Positions 1 through 10,300 of a stretch of 64,000 nt of DNA are shown in pieces. Every line of letters starts with the position of its first letter. The stretch's first letter is position 1. Made by a program: the position numbers and the translations under genes. The notes below the pieces were generated by a model. That model was given only the letters and a program-made list of their open reading frames with translations, made no database searches and was not told where the DNA came from. This stretch comes from Simmondsia chinensis (lineage: Eukaryota; Streptophyta; Magnoliopsida; Caryophyllales; Simmondsiaceae): NCBI GenBank assembly GCA_018398585.1, contig JAGTTD010000024.1, positions 8,026,071-8,090,070 on the forward strand, read 5' to 3'.

Positions 1-948
1 AGCTTAGTAGAGCTTGAGCTCATGAGCTCACGAGCCTAGACAAGCCTGAATATATAAAAAATAGTAGAATTTAATTTTAATTTTAACTATGTCTATTTAA
101 TTATTATGACTTTATTAAACATGTAGCTAGTACCACACTTGCATTGTAATTCCAATTGTAAGTTGTAAGCATGTGCATTTGACTACGTGGAAGAGGAGAA
201 ATTATTAAGTGATCAAAGTCACCATAAACCATATATGGATTTCTCTCTCTTATTAATGCTCTATTCTCCTTGCGAGTTCTCTTTTTTTTCTCATATAGGA
301 TGCATGGTAACCTTGAGTCACCTAATAAGTTCTCGTGAAAAAAGTATGTACAATTAATGAAAGTTAAATGAATTACAGTGAGATATACATGCCTATGCAC
401 GATTTTAAACATACCTAATTAAGACTTTATTTTCCATTGAATGGCCTTACAACTTCAAAAGGCAAATATGTCATTACAAATAATTAGTTTAATTATAGTT
501 TACATTTTAAATTTTCCCTAATCAAAAAAGCAAAAAAAATAAATGCGTGAATTGCGGAAATTCAAGCATGCTTATGCATTATGTGATTAAATTTTAAAAT
601 TAGATACATTTTTTTCTAACAATATTTATATCATTATTGATGAAAATTATGTTGAAATTATTTGGTACAAAAGTTATGGGTTTGCTATTAAAAATTAGGC
701 CTAATCTAGTACCTAATCTAAAATAAAGCAAGGTGGATGACTTTTAAGTGAGAAAGCCTCAGCTCAACTAACGAAGAGCTCAGCTTGAGCTTATGGCAAG
801 TCGAGCCAAAGTCTATGACAAGCCAGCTTGAGCTCGAAATTTCCAAGCTTGATAAGCTTCAAGGCAAGCCTGAGCCAAGCTAAATATTGAAGAGCCGAGT
901 CTCAAGTCTAATAAGCTTAGGCTTGGCTTAGCTTATTTATACCCATAG
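1..948. repeat. partial foldback repeat with GAGCTTGAGC-rich ends
   Basis: The left edge (1-50) and right edge (about 765-948) are both dense in GAGCTTGAGCTC/AAGCTTGAGCC words, in opposite orientation. The right edge ends TTATACCCATAG, whose complement resembles the start of a related repeat at 37,041 (TAGGGGTGTAAATTAG). The interior is AT-rich with no convincing coding frame. This fits a non-autonomous hAT-like element whose left end lies outside the window, but no target duplication can be tested. Confidence 0.35.
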
Positions 949-1179
949 GTTGAAGAGTAAAAGGTCTTCAAGTATGATTGTGAGATCCATTCCATACAAG
1001 AGAAGGAGCTGGCATTGACTGACTTGAGGTTAGCACTAGTGAACGTGGAGGACTTGAGAGTCGAGAGCAGATGCCACTTGATTGAAGTCAACCTCCAAAA
1101 AAGAAAAACTAAGGCTAACTTATGAGTGGGTTGCTTTTTGATGTGAAAGGAGTGATTACGTCATGTTGTCACTTAAGTT

Positions 1180-2130
1180 AAAGGATTGTTTTGCTTAGGA
1201 GCACCATGAGATGCATGAATTAGATAGAAAGTTGGCTACGCACAAGCTACCAATAAGGCATGGAGCCAAGCTCATCATTCAAGCTCAAGGGAGGATGTCC
1301 CGAAAAGTAATTAACAAGGCTAAGAAGGACATTGAGAGGCCTCTTAAGCCCAAGTTTATTCAAGCTGCAAGATATGTTGAATGGTTGGCCAACATAGTGC
1401 TAGTGGTCGAGAAGAATGGCAAAATGAGAGTGTGCATTGGCTTCAAAGACTTGAATACAACCACTCCCAAGGTATTGATTGACTCATACTTTGTGGATAT
1501 TACTAGGTCATCATTTTCCTAGCTGATACCATAATACTATGTTGAAGTGTCCAAGATCCATATGCATCTTTGAAAGGATTGCCCTTCCTTTTGGACTTAA
1601 ACATGCTGGCATCACTTACCAAAAAGCCATAAATATGATTTTTCTTAATGACTTAATTGGTAAGAAATTGGATGGCTACTTAGATAATACTGTAAGATCC
1701 AAAGTGAACATCTAGCTGACATAAGAAGTGCATTCTTAAGGATGCAAAGTCACAACCTCAAGATGCACCCTCAAAATATGTGTTTGGGGTCTGAACGTAT
1801 AACTTCTTAGGTTTTCTAGTAAACTAAAGGGGGATTAAGGTGGATCAAAATAAGGCTAAGGCTATCTAAGATGCTAAGCCACCTTCAAATATGAAGAAGC
1901 TTCATAGGTTTCTTGGCCAAGTTAATTTCCTGGGATGTTTCATATTGAATGCTGTAGGAAAAGATCATGGTGTTCTCACCACTATCGAAATTAAATTCAA
2001 TGAGACATTTCAAGTGGGATGGCTACCACCAAAAGGCATTGGAGGCCATCAAGGAGTACTTGACCAAGCCCCCTATTTTAATTCCTCTTTGTTAGGGGAA
2101 GCCAGTAGTTCATAGGTTGTCTATTCCATC
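1180..2130 (+). pseudogene. pol: Tat-type reverse transcriptase fragment
   Basis: The frame at 1,211-1,522 carries the RT entry region: a proximal histidine-leucine stretch, then KFIQAARYVEWLANIV and the fingers motif VVEKNGKMRVCIGFKDLN. It corresponds closely to the RT at 21,391-21,740. After 1,522 the palm is broken by frameshifts; DGYLDNTV-like residues near 1,670-1,690 replace the catalytic YIDD. The frame at 1,891-2,115 has the connection/RNase H entry KKLHRFLGQVNFLGCFI. In an active element this enzyme copies the genomic RNA to DNA in cytoplasmic virus-like particles. This copy cannot function. Confidence 0.75.
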
Positions 2131-2149
2131 TTAAACGTTATCTTAACGA

Positions 2150-2700
2150 ATGTGAAATCAAATACGCTTCCACTAAAAATTGTTCTCGTCTTTGTATTTT
2201 GTATCTGTAAAGCTAAGCCACTACTTCTTAGCTTTTATGATTTACATAATTGCTAATATGGATGTTTTGAAGTATATCTTAGATAGACCATTGGTTAGAA
2301 GAAGATTGAGTAAATGAGGCTTAGCATTGCTCCAATTCGACTAGTCTATGTATCTAAAAGTCTGTAAATGGCTTAGCTTTGGGATCACCCACTTAGCAGA
2401 AGTAAGCTCTTGTGAATAAAAGGAAGCTTTAGTGATTAGGATAATCTCTTAGAAGTTATACTTTGATGGTTCAAAGACTAAGTCTAATACTTTAGAATAG
2501 GGATCATGATTGAATCCCTTTCAAAATAAGTTGGCGGTTACCTTGATTGAGGATTTTTTAACAATAAAGTCGGATATGAGCCTCTAATTGTAAGGCTTAA
2601 GACCCTACTTGAGATGGGAATCATCCACGATGAGATTAAAGGTGATTCACAATTAGTAATTCAGCAAGAGGTTACTGGATAGTTCAATGCTTATGTGACA
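2150..2700 (+). pseudogene. pol: RNase H and second (Tat-type) RNase H remnants
   Basis: Around 2,150-2,400 short frames recall the first RNase H tail (NECEIKYASTKN, then KYILDRPL-like and a VYVSKS-like segment). From 2,455 a second RNase H begins with YFDGSKTKSN, the usual opening of the extra, archaeal-like RNase H carried by Tat-lineage elements. The catalytic-loop equivalent RLKTLLEMGIIHDEIKGDS is partly readable near 2,595-2,650. Many stops; non-functional. Confidence 0.6.
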
Positions 2701-3530
2701 TGTCGAGCTAGTACATCTTATATCTTGGTAGCCACTAATTACTTCCCCAAGTGGGTCGAGGACAAACCATATAAAAACACTAACCAACATGATGTCATTG
2801 GCTTCATCAAAGAATACTGTTTTGGTGTCCAGGAGTCCATAACTATGGACTAACCTTGAGTGTTTAATGGTTCTAAGGTCAAGGAGTTCGTTAAGGCTTT
2901 CAAAACCAATATATTAAATTTAACTCCTTATTACGCTCATAGTAATAACCAAGATGAGCTATGAATAAGATTCTCAAGGCCAATATCAAGAAGATGGTTA
3001 ATGGTAACCCATGGAAATGGCATTGAGCCTTTGTTGAACACTCTTTGGGCATACAAGACCTCGAGGAGGGATGCAACAAGGACCACACCATTTCATCTGA
3101 ACTTTGGTCATGATGTTGTCCTACCCTTGAGGTCAATGTTTAGTTAATAAAAGTGGCTCATCATGGCAAGCTCTCAAGACTTGAGCTTAAATATGCCATA
3201 ATGGATGAACTCAATTATCTTGATCAAGATAGACTCAATGTTATCAGTAAACCTAACAAATAAAAACAAGGGAGCGGCTAACGCCTGTGATAAAAAGGTA
3301 AAACCTAGGTCTTTTACTGTAGGAGATCTCATATGGATTGTTATTCTCCGAATCGATAGAAAAGAAAGAGTCTTTAGCAAGTGGACCACTAATCGGAAAA
3401 CTATTCAAGGTAATTAAGACCTCATGTGGGAATACATACTACAAAATGTAGATGGTAAAGTCAATCCAAGAACCAATAATGGCAAATTGTTTAAGAAACA
3501 TGTACCCATGTACCCTCAATTTGGGCTGCT
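2700..3530 (+). pseudogene. pol: Tat-type integrase fragment
   Basis: Frame pieces read TNYFPKWVEDKPYKN, GFIKEYCFGVQESITMD, VFNGSKVKEFVKAFKTN and LTPYYAHSNNQDEL, the integrase core around its second and third catalytic acids. Then follow LLNTLWAYKTSRRDATRTTP and the C-terminal KVKPRSFTVGDLIW (3,205-3,417). The same C-terminal motif occurs at 24,300. Several stops interrupt it. Integrase normally joins element cDNA to chromosomal DNA; this copy is dead. Confidence 0.75.
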
Positions 3531-3869
3531 AATATAGAAGCCATGAAGTTACATTTTCTAGATTATTATGCCAAATTCAAACACCAATGTCTAAAGGATC
3601 AATATTGAGATTTGATTTTCACACTAACTTTTGCTTACTTGAGAGATCTAAGGAAGCATTAAAAGATTGTATTTTCATTAACGAATTTGTGAGGTGCAGA
3701 AAAAAAATTTAAAATAAAAAATAAAAATATGCGTTCTTTGGTGCCTAAGTATTGAATAACATAAGCGTTCTGTAAAAAGTAAAAATTCTAGGCCAATGAG
3801 CGTGTTGCAATATGCTCAAACTCAACTTTGGATAAAGAAAGATTTTCTTGGCATTGAGAAAGCTTGTCT

Positions 3870-4720
3870 GGCCTAATTGACTTCATTAGTTGCTCCTTGA
3901 CTTTCTGAGATCCAAGATAGGTTGACTGCATCATGGACCTCCATCACATATGAACTTCGTCTTCGTGTATTGCCAATTAACTTGAGTTCTTCAACTTGGT
4001 ACTTCATTTGTAATAAGGGGGCACATAGATCTCCACTGTGTTTTAGTTGATATGGCTCTTTGAGGATAGACTGAGAGCCTTCCACCTTAGAGGTGATGTT
4101 TGGTATAGAATGGTTGAGCACCCCAAGCTCTTCTTGGCACATTCTCCTTCTTCAGCTGGGGGCCAACTTACTTAAGCATCTTGGTAGCTAGATTTGAGCC
4201 CCTTAAGCTCCCTCAAGATGGACATTATGGTCTTAGGATCACGCATGAGCTCCCTCATAAGTGAAAGAATTTCCTAACAGTTCCTGGGCAGGGCCAAGTC
4301 CTGGAGCAGTAGTGGCACGAGCTTCTTGAACTTGAGAGACCTCGATGAGAATTGGGGTTCCAAGGATTGGAGTGTTGCCCTCTTAACGACCCCAAGGTGC
4401 TTAGCTATGAAAGCACCTGAAGAGAGAGCGTCAAAAGAGATGTCGCCTGAAGGAAAGAAGAAGGCAAGTCACTGCTAATGCTTGAGAAATCTGAGTTCAA
4501 ATCAAAAGATACAAGGTGTTCTTCTTACCTCTAGTGTGCGATTTCTAGTGCTTCTTGTTTAACTTCTCTGCCCTACTCGAGGGGCTCGGGTATTGTTGCT
4601 TTCCCAAGAAGTCCTTCTTCAACTAATAACAAAGCAGGGCCAATGATGAGTCCAAGGAAAAATAAAAGGAATATCAAGTTTAATATGGATTGCAACTTAC
4701 CAGGTTTTTCTTCAGCTTGA
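3870..4720 (-). pseudogene. antisense accessory ORF remnant (coiled-coil part)
   Basis: Downstream of integrase the better frames switch to the minus strand (for example 3,873-4,142), with leucine- and glutamate-rich segments such as KYQVEELKLIGNTRRR. The position and orientation match the antisense accessory gene of the 15.5-29.9 kb element, whose 3' part is also coiled-coil-like. The plant mobile domain itself is not recognisable here. The assignment rests mainly on position. Confidence 0.4.
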
Positions 4721-4922
4721 ATATCCATACGGGTATCCTACACCAAAATAGGAGCTAGAGCAGGTTCTTCAACTTGCCAAGGTGGAATGACTTGGGCATG
4801 GATGAGAACCCATGAAGATGTCTCAACAGTTATTAAGAATAGCACCTTCAAAGGTCGGAGCAAATCTGCCAAGGCATCATATTCAAGTATTCAACCCCTC
4901 ATTATATGAACTTATGTAGACT

Positions 4923-5028
4923 TTCCAAAGACTCTTATGGTAGTTCAAAACATAGTAAGTAAATTGACTAAATCATTCCAAAGACTCTTATGGTAGTTCA
5001 AAACATAGTCAGTAAATTGACTAAATCG
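4923..5028. repeat. 53-bp tandem duplication, two copies
   Basis: The unit beginning TTCCAAAGACTCTTATGG starts at 4,923 and again at 4,976, with one difference visible (AGTAAG against AGTCAG). The two copies abut directly. It looks like a recent local duplication in non-coding DNA. Confidence 0.85.
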
Positions 5029-5500
5029 TACTTGATGCTAAAACAAAGCATATTTTTACAAGAGATCAATGATAGTTTACTTTGCTATAACACTCTTTGG
5101 TTGGATCTTTATGCAAACTTGCTAACTTACCCTCATTCTTTCTCCTTCATTTGAGATGTTATTGGTTTCCTTATTTTGATGCTTACTGAATGGCTAATCT
5201 TATACTTATCAATAATTTCTCCCTTATAATTGTGAGGTCTTTCAAGTAAAGTAAATAAAGCAGTAGGAAAAGCCACCCTTTTGGGTTTTCTGCCACCTCA
5301 TACTTGGTGGCTACCACCATACTTCCACCTCCTACTGGGTTATGCTTTGTTAAATGTTGCCACCACATGCTTAAATTGTGCCACCAGATCTTTGGGGGTT
5401 GACACCTACTATTTAGGTGTTTGAGCAATTATGCGGTTGACACCACCTGCTCAAGCTTGCCCCACATGCGTCAAGTGTCATCTCGCACTTAAGGTGACAC
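5029..5500. other. unassigned non-coding stretch
   Basis: No domain or repeat relation recognised. Its last five bases (5,496-5,500, GACAC) form the left target duplication of the copia element that follows. Confidence 0.5.
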
Positions 5501-5952
5501 TATTAAGAACAGTGTCCTGAAAATCCAAATTTTTCATGTAATTATTACTTTATTATAGAATGAAATTTGAGTTCTAGTCATTTCCTCGTTAAATATGTGT
5601 AAGTGAGTATATATATTGCATGTAATTTTCTTTTAAATAACATCCATGATATGGATGTAGTTCTCAGACTACATTTACATGTTTGTTCTAAGTGGATTAT
5701 GAGATTAAGTCATAGATAGACTTGGAGCAAATGGAATGAAATGTTATTTGAAAAAACTCGTAGTCAGTGACAAGGTTGGACTATTTATCTGCTAAGGCTA
5801 TAACGTGACAATTTAAATGACTTATCTTGGTCATGTGGATGGTGATCCAAAAGTGTTATGTTGGTGTGTTCAATGAGATTAATACACTAAGTTGGACCAT
5901 GTGGGTTACTTGTTTCTACACTACAATAGGAAATGAATGATTTATGATGTAT

Positions 5953-6230
5953 TGTTTGAATGGCTCTAAATAAATAAGGAACATACCCAATGCCACAAGG
6001 GCTCCCGCCTACGCAGGGTCTGGGGGGAGCGAATGTACGCAGCCTTCCCCCTTCAGGGTATTAACCTGAAGAGAGGCTGTTTCCCTGTGCCCCCAACCTG
6101 AGGGTGAGGACTTCCCAGGAGGTCACCCATCCTGGTACTACTCTCGCCCAAGCACGCTTAACTTCGGAGTTCTCATGGGATCCGGTGACAGCATGTTGGT
6201 GCCCTCTTTGGTGTTTGAATGGCTTTAAAT
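5953..6230 (-). mobile_element. SINE with 5S rRNA-derived head and Angio-domain-like tail (copy A)
   Basis: On the minus strand the body (5,972-6,211) starts with a near-complete 5S rRNA stretch: CCGGATCCCAT, AACTCCGAAGTTAAGCGTGC, then GGATGGGTGACCTCCTGGGA. These include the box A and box C regions of the 5S internal promoter. The second half has GGGAAACAGCCTCT, GGCTGCGTACATTCG and GACCCTGCGTAGGCGGGAGC, the hallmarks of the conserved 3' domain of angiosperm SINEs. Nineteen-base direct repeats TGTTTGAATGGCTYTAAAT flank it (5,953-5,971 and 6,212-6,230, one mismatch), as expected for LINE-mediated insertion. A SINE is non-coding; the 5S promoter would recruit RNA polymerase III. Confidence 0.9.
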
Positions 6231-7245
6231 CTTGATGGCATTCTAGACTTGTGCGTGGGATGTTAGTTATCTTAGTGCACCATAAGTAAGGTCTCGATAA
6301 ATGGCCGAAGTCCCACATGCACTGGGTAACTGCATGAAGTGTGACAAGGATCAGGTATTCAATATAAAATTTATAGTATCTTACCAGATATAGATGTCCT
6401 CTTAGTTGATTCGCAAGTATTTAAATTAATTCGGAAACTTTGGCCAAAGTGTTCCAAGTGTTTGACATTTAGAATTTATACTGTGAATTTGTTCAAGTAT
6501 AAATGAATTATTTAAAAAAAGGCAAGTTGGGAACTAGTAGAAAAGTTGTGAGAAAAATAAAGGTAGTAGTCATAGTTATTTTTCCTCATGGATGTCTCAT
6601 AGAGAGGTTGTTGTCAATATAGTCTATTTGAGAATTATCGAATAAATAATTTAATTCTAGAGTGCAGTGTAATTTATTTAGTAGAATTAAGTTCCTTTTT
6701 TAAATGGTAATTAAATTTTATCATGAGATGATAATTAAGTTAACCCATTTGAATCTAGATTTAAATTATCCTTAAAGTTCCTGCACAAGTCTCTATTTTA
6801 ATACAATCAGAAAACTATTAAAAAATTTATGAGATGAATAAATTTAAATTTGTTAAACATCATTTATGAGATGAATAGAAATTAAAATTATAAACTAAAT
6901 TTTTTTTTAAATTAAAAGTGCATAAGATAAATTTTTACATGTAGAAAACAAAGTAAAAAAAAAGAACTACGTAGCGCCCTTGCACTTACGCACACAGCCA
7001 ATCACGGTGTGATATGTGTCGCGCCGTGACTGGCAGGGCTGGGGATCCACGTGCCTGGGGCGGGCCAATCAGTGCGCGACATGCGCTGGGCCATCCCAGG
7101 CACGCAAACCAATAAGCTAGCGCCACTTGGCTCTAGCTTGCTGGGCAAGCCATTTCTATGTTGGGTACATGAAATGACATCGTTTTGGCTTATTTTTGGG
7201 TATCCAGCATCGATTTTTGTGATTTTTCACACTATAGTAGCTTAC

Positions 7246-7253
7246 TATAAATA
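7246..7253 (+). promoter_or_regulatory. TATA box of the left copia LTR
   Basis: TATAAATA in the context CTTACTATAAATAAGGG. The right LTR has the same box at 9,814-9,821, so it is the probable core promoter, with the LTR transcript starting about 30 bp downstream. Confidence 0.65.
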
Positions 7254-7749
7254 AGGGTACTAAAATTAAGGTTAAGCATCAATTTTTATATTAAAAGTTT
7301 TCTGAAAAGTATGGACTTTTGGAGAACTAAAAGAGAGAAAATTTTCATTGAAATTTTTCTCTTAGTTTAACATTTTTCGGAGCCTAGACTATGGATTTTT
7401 GAAGTGATTGTGTAGAAACTCTCCAAGTCTCGGTTTTTCTTTATTGGAGCGATTTCTAGGTATTCTTCTTTCCTTTTCTTTTAGTTTTCACTTTTCTATT
7501 TATTTATAATATTTTTATTATGCTAGTTTATATTCATGTTATTATTGTGAATGTTTTAGAGTAGAGGCCTGTAGATTTAAAATTAGGAATTTTAAATCTG
7601 TAGATTCAGAATTAGGAATTTTAAATTTGTAGATTCTGAATTAGGAATTCTAAGTTAGTAGTAGGTTCAAAATATGAAATTTTAAACTGTTCCGCTGCGT
7701 TAATTAGATTAACTTAGGAAAATTTTTAAAATCTGTCCCAATAATAGGA

Positions 7750-8778
7750 CATTGTTGGAGATGGTAAGGTCTTTGATGAGTCATGCTACTTTACCAATCT
7801 CCTTTTTGAGTTATGCCATAGAAACAGCAGCACATCTCCTTAACTTAGTTTGATCTAAGTCAATTCCTAAAACACATGTGGAGCTGTGGATTGGGTGAAA
7901 GCCTAGTTTAGGGTACCTTCATATTTGGGGGTATCCAACACATGTGTTGAAAAAGAATCCTGACAAATTGGAATCAAAGATAGAGGTGTGTATGTTTGTT
8001 GGTTATCCCAAAGGAATAAGGGGTGGTTTTTTCTACAGTCCTTCTGAACAAAAGGTGTTTGTAAGTGCAAATGCAAGATATTTGGAGGAGGATTTTGTAG
8101 TAGACTACAAAAGCAAAAGCAGAGTAGTGGTAGATGAAGTGAAAGATAATGACACTATTTCTAGATAGCTAGAGACACGTTGGGATATAGTGGATGTATT
8201 AGATGCACCTGCGGATAGGGTTGAGAATGTCCCAAGTACGCGAGAGCCTATGCGTAGTGAGAGGATTGTTAGGGTATTTGACATATTCATGGCGGGAGCC
8301 TTAATGGTTGACCGTGACATTGAGTCTGATCCTCTTTGCTACAATGAGGCAATTAAAGACAAAAATGTTGACTAGTGGGTCTTAGCAATGAAATTTGAGA
8401 TAAGATCTATGCATTCTAATCAGATCTGGGAACTTGCAGAGGCGCCAAACGCATTAAACCCATTGGATGTAAATGGGTCTACAAGGGAAAAAGAGGAGTG
8501 GACGAGAAGGTAGAGACCTTTAAGGCAGGACTAGTTGCTAAGGGTTTTACCCAAAAAGAAGGAATTGATTATGATGAGACCTTCTCACCAATAGTCATGT
8601 TAAAGTTCATAAGGATACTCCTATCCATTGCAGCTCATTATAATTATGAGATTTGGAAAATGGATGTCAAAACAGCCTTTTAGAATGGTCGTCTTGAAGA
8701 TGACATCTATATGGTGCAACCAGAAGATTTAATTGGCAAAAATCAGGAGCATATGGTATGTAAACTGAAGAAGTCCAT
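7750..8778 (+). pseudogene. pol: copia integrase C-terminus and reverse transcriptase N-terminus
   Basis: From about 7,780 the frame reads MSHATLPISF-like residues, then ETAAHLLN and a GAVDWVKA-type segment, typical of the end of the copia integrase core. At 7,944-8,168 comes KIEVCMFVGYPKGIRGGFFY followed by KVFVSANARYLEED, a conserved copia integrase tail. The RT start follows at 8,498-8,683: FKAGLVAKGFTQKEGIDYDE, TFSPIVMLKFIRILLSIAA and KMDVKTAF. It stops at 8,778 within the KSIYGL motif, where the truncated right LTR is fused. Stops at 8,166, 8,373 and 8,681 break it. Confidence 0.85.
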
Positions 8779-9087
8779 ATAAGGTCTCAATAAATGGCCG
8801 AAGTCCTACGTGCATTGGGTAACTGCATGAAGTGTGACAGGGATCAGGTATTCAATATGAAATCTATACTCTCTTATTAGATATAGATGTCCCCTTAGTT
8901 GATTCGCAAATATTTGAATTGATTTGGAAACTTTGGCCAAAGTGTTCCAAGTGTTTGACAGTTGAAATTTATATTGTGAATTTGTTCAAGTATAAATGAA
9001 CTATTCAGAAAAGGGCGAGTTAGGAAGTAATGGAAAAGCTGTGAGAAAAAATATTGGTAGTAGTAATAGTTATTTTTTCTCATGAAT

Positions 9088-9161
9088 ATCTAATTGAGAG
9101 GCTGTAAGAACAGACCCAGTGCCTCAAGGGCTCCCGCATAAGCATCTAATAGAGAGGTTGT
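9088..9161 (-). mobile_element. strongly 5'-truncated SINE tail (copy D)
   Basis: The body 9,106-9,143, read on the minus strand, is GCGGGAGCCCTTGAGGCACT followed by GGGTCTGTTC, the last ~38 bp of the Angio-domain tail. Direct repeats ATCTAATTGAGAGGCTGT (9,088-9,105) and ATCTAATAGAGAGGTTGT (9,144-9,161) flank it with two mismatches. The left LTR has the unoccupied form (TCTCATAGAGAGGTTGTTG near 6,594), which proves an insertion. Confidence 0.85.
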
Positions 9162-9813
9162 TGTTGTTAATATAGTCTATTTAAAAATTATCGAATAAAT
9201 AATTTAATTTTAGAGTGCAGTAAGACTTATTTAGAGGAATTTAGTCATATTGAATGGTAATTGAATTTTATCATGAGATGATAATTAATTTGACCAATTT
9301 AAAGCTAGATTTAAATTGTCACTAAGATCCTTGCGTAAGCCTCTATTTTAACACCATCAGAAAAATATTAAAGAATTAATGAGATAAATTATTTATTCAT
9401 GAAATGAGTAAATTTAATTTTGCAAAAGAGTATTCATTAGATGAATATTATTAAAAATACAAAATAAAATTATTAAATTAAAAATTTATAAGATGATTTC
9501 TTACATGTGGGAAACAAAGCAAAAAGGAAAAAAAAGGTAAATTAACACGAAAATCCGGGTATAACGCTGGCGAACCAGTGTGCGACATGTGTCGCATGCT
9601 AGTGGTCACAGGGGGTGATCCGCGCCGCGTGGCACGTGGCATGCTCCGGAGCGCCCCAACGAGGAGATCCGCCCCATTAAGTGCGAACCAATTAGAACGC
9701 ACAAGGCACATTCTAGGTCGCATTTTGCAAAAAGACATGAAACGACGTCCTTTTGCTTTGTTGTTTAGTATCCCACATCGATTTTTGAAGGTGTTTTCGC
9801 TCCAATAGCCTAC

Positions 9814-9821
9814 TATAAATA
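9814..9821 (+). promoter_or_regulatory. TATA box of the right copia LTR
   Basis: TATAAATA in CCTACTATAAATAAGGG, the counterpart of 7,246-7,253. Confidence 0.6.
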
Positions 9822-10300
9822 AGGGTCCTGGAATCAAGCTTTAGCATCAATTTAATTTTAATAGTTTTCTAAAAGTGTTGGCTCTCGGAAAACTAAAAGG
9901 GAGAAAATTTTCCATTGAAATCTTTTTTTCTAAGTTTAATATTTTTCAGAGCCCACACTATGGGTTCTTATGGTGATTGTATAGAAGGTCTCCGAGTCTA
10001 GGTTTTCTTTCTTGGAGCTATACTACAGTCTATATCCATGTATTCCTCTTTTCTTTTCTTGTCTTTTAGTTTTTGCTTTTCGATTTATTTACAGTATTTA
10101 TTATGTTATTTAATTATGTCCTTATTATGAATTTGTTAGAGTAGAGCTCCCTAGGTTTAAAATTAAGAATTTTAAATCTGTACATTTAGAATTAGGAATT
10201 CCAAGTCGATAGTAGATTTAAAATTAGAGATTTTAAACCGTTTCGCTGCGTTAATTAGATTAACTTAGGGGAAATTTTTGAAATTCATTCCAACAGACAC

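Larger units (their letters stand above)
955..4860 (+). mobile_element. decayed Tat-lineage Ty3/gypsy retrotransposon body, LTRs missing
   Basis: Order seen on the plus strand is reverse transcriptase, RNase H, a second RNase H, integrase, then an antisense accessory region. That order and the wording of each domain match the better preserved Tat element at 15.5-29.9 kb, including the stretch before RT (about 955-1,200 against 21,170-21,480). Stops and frameshifts occur throughout. I found no LTR pair, so the piece is probably a truncated relic. The second RNase H and antisense accessory gene point to the Tat/Ogre/Retand group; exact family unknown. Confidence 0.7.
5501..7743 (+). repeat. left LTR of the copia element
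   Basis: The start reads TATTAAGAACAGTGTCCT, where TG would be expected, and aligns with the clean start TGTTAGAGTTAGCGTCCT at 12,914. The end TTAGATTAACTTAGG...CCCAATA matches the right LTR end CCAACA. From 6,291 onward it parallels 8,779 onward (AAGGTCTCGATAAATGGCCG against AAGGTCTCAATAAATGGCCG). The 2.2-kb length includes a SINE. Confidence 0.85.
5501..10295 (+). mobile_element. internally deleted Ty1/copia element with GACAC target duplication
   Basis: Two LTRs (5,501-7,743 and 8,779-10,295) flank only a piece of integrase and reverse transcriptase. GACAC lies immediately outside both ends (5,496-5,500 and 10,296-10,300), a 5-bp target duplication that shows the outer borders belong to one insertion. 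gag, protease and most of pol are gone, no primer site is visible after the left LTR, and the right LTR has lost its 5' part. It cannot move by itself. Two SINE insertions lie inside the LTRs. Confidence 0.85.
8779..10295 (+). repeat. right LTR of the copia element, 5'-truncated
   Basis: It matches the left LTR from 6,291 to 7,743 and ends CCAACA, followed by target duplication GACAC. The first ~790 bp of LTR are missing because the RT segment joins directly to an interior LTR point. A 74-bp SINE insertion including duplications (9,088-9,161) accounts for one difference from the left LTR. Confidence 0.85.

Noticed and set aside
6100..6212. A 5S rRNA gene on the minus strand
   Set aside because: It is fused to a SINE tail, is flanked by a 19-bp target duplication and has internal changes; no 5S spacer or T-run terminator follows.
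9478..9837. 119-codon minus-strand open frame as a gene
   Set aside because: It lies in a copia LTR, opposite the LTR promoter, with no family resemblance; the other LTR does not keep it open.
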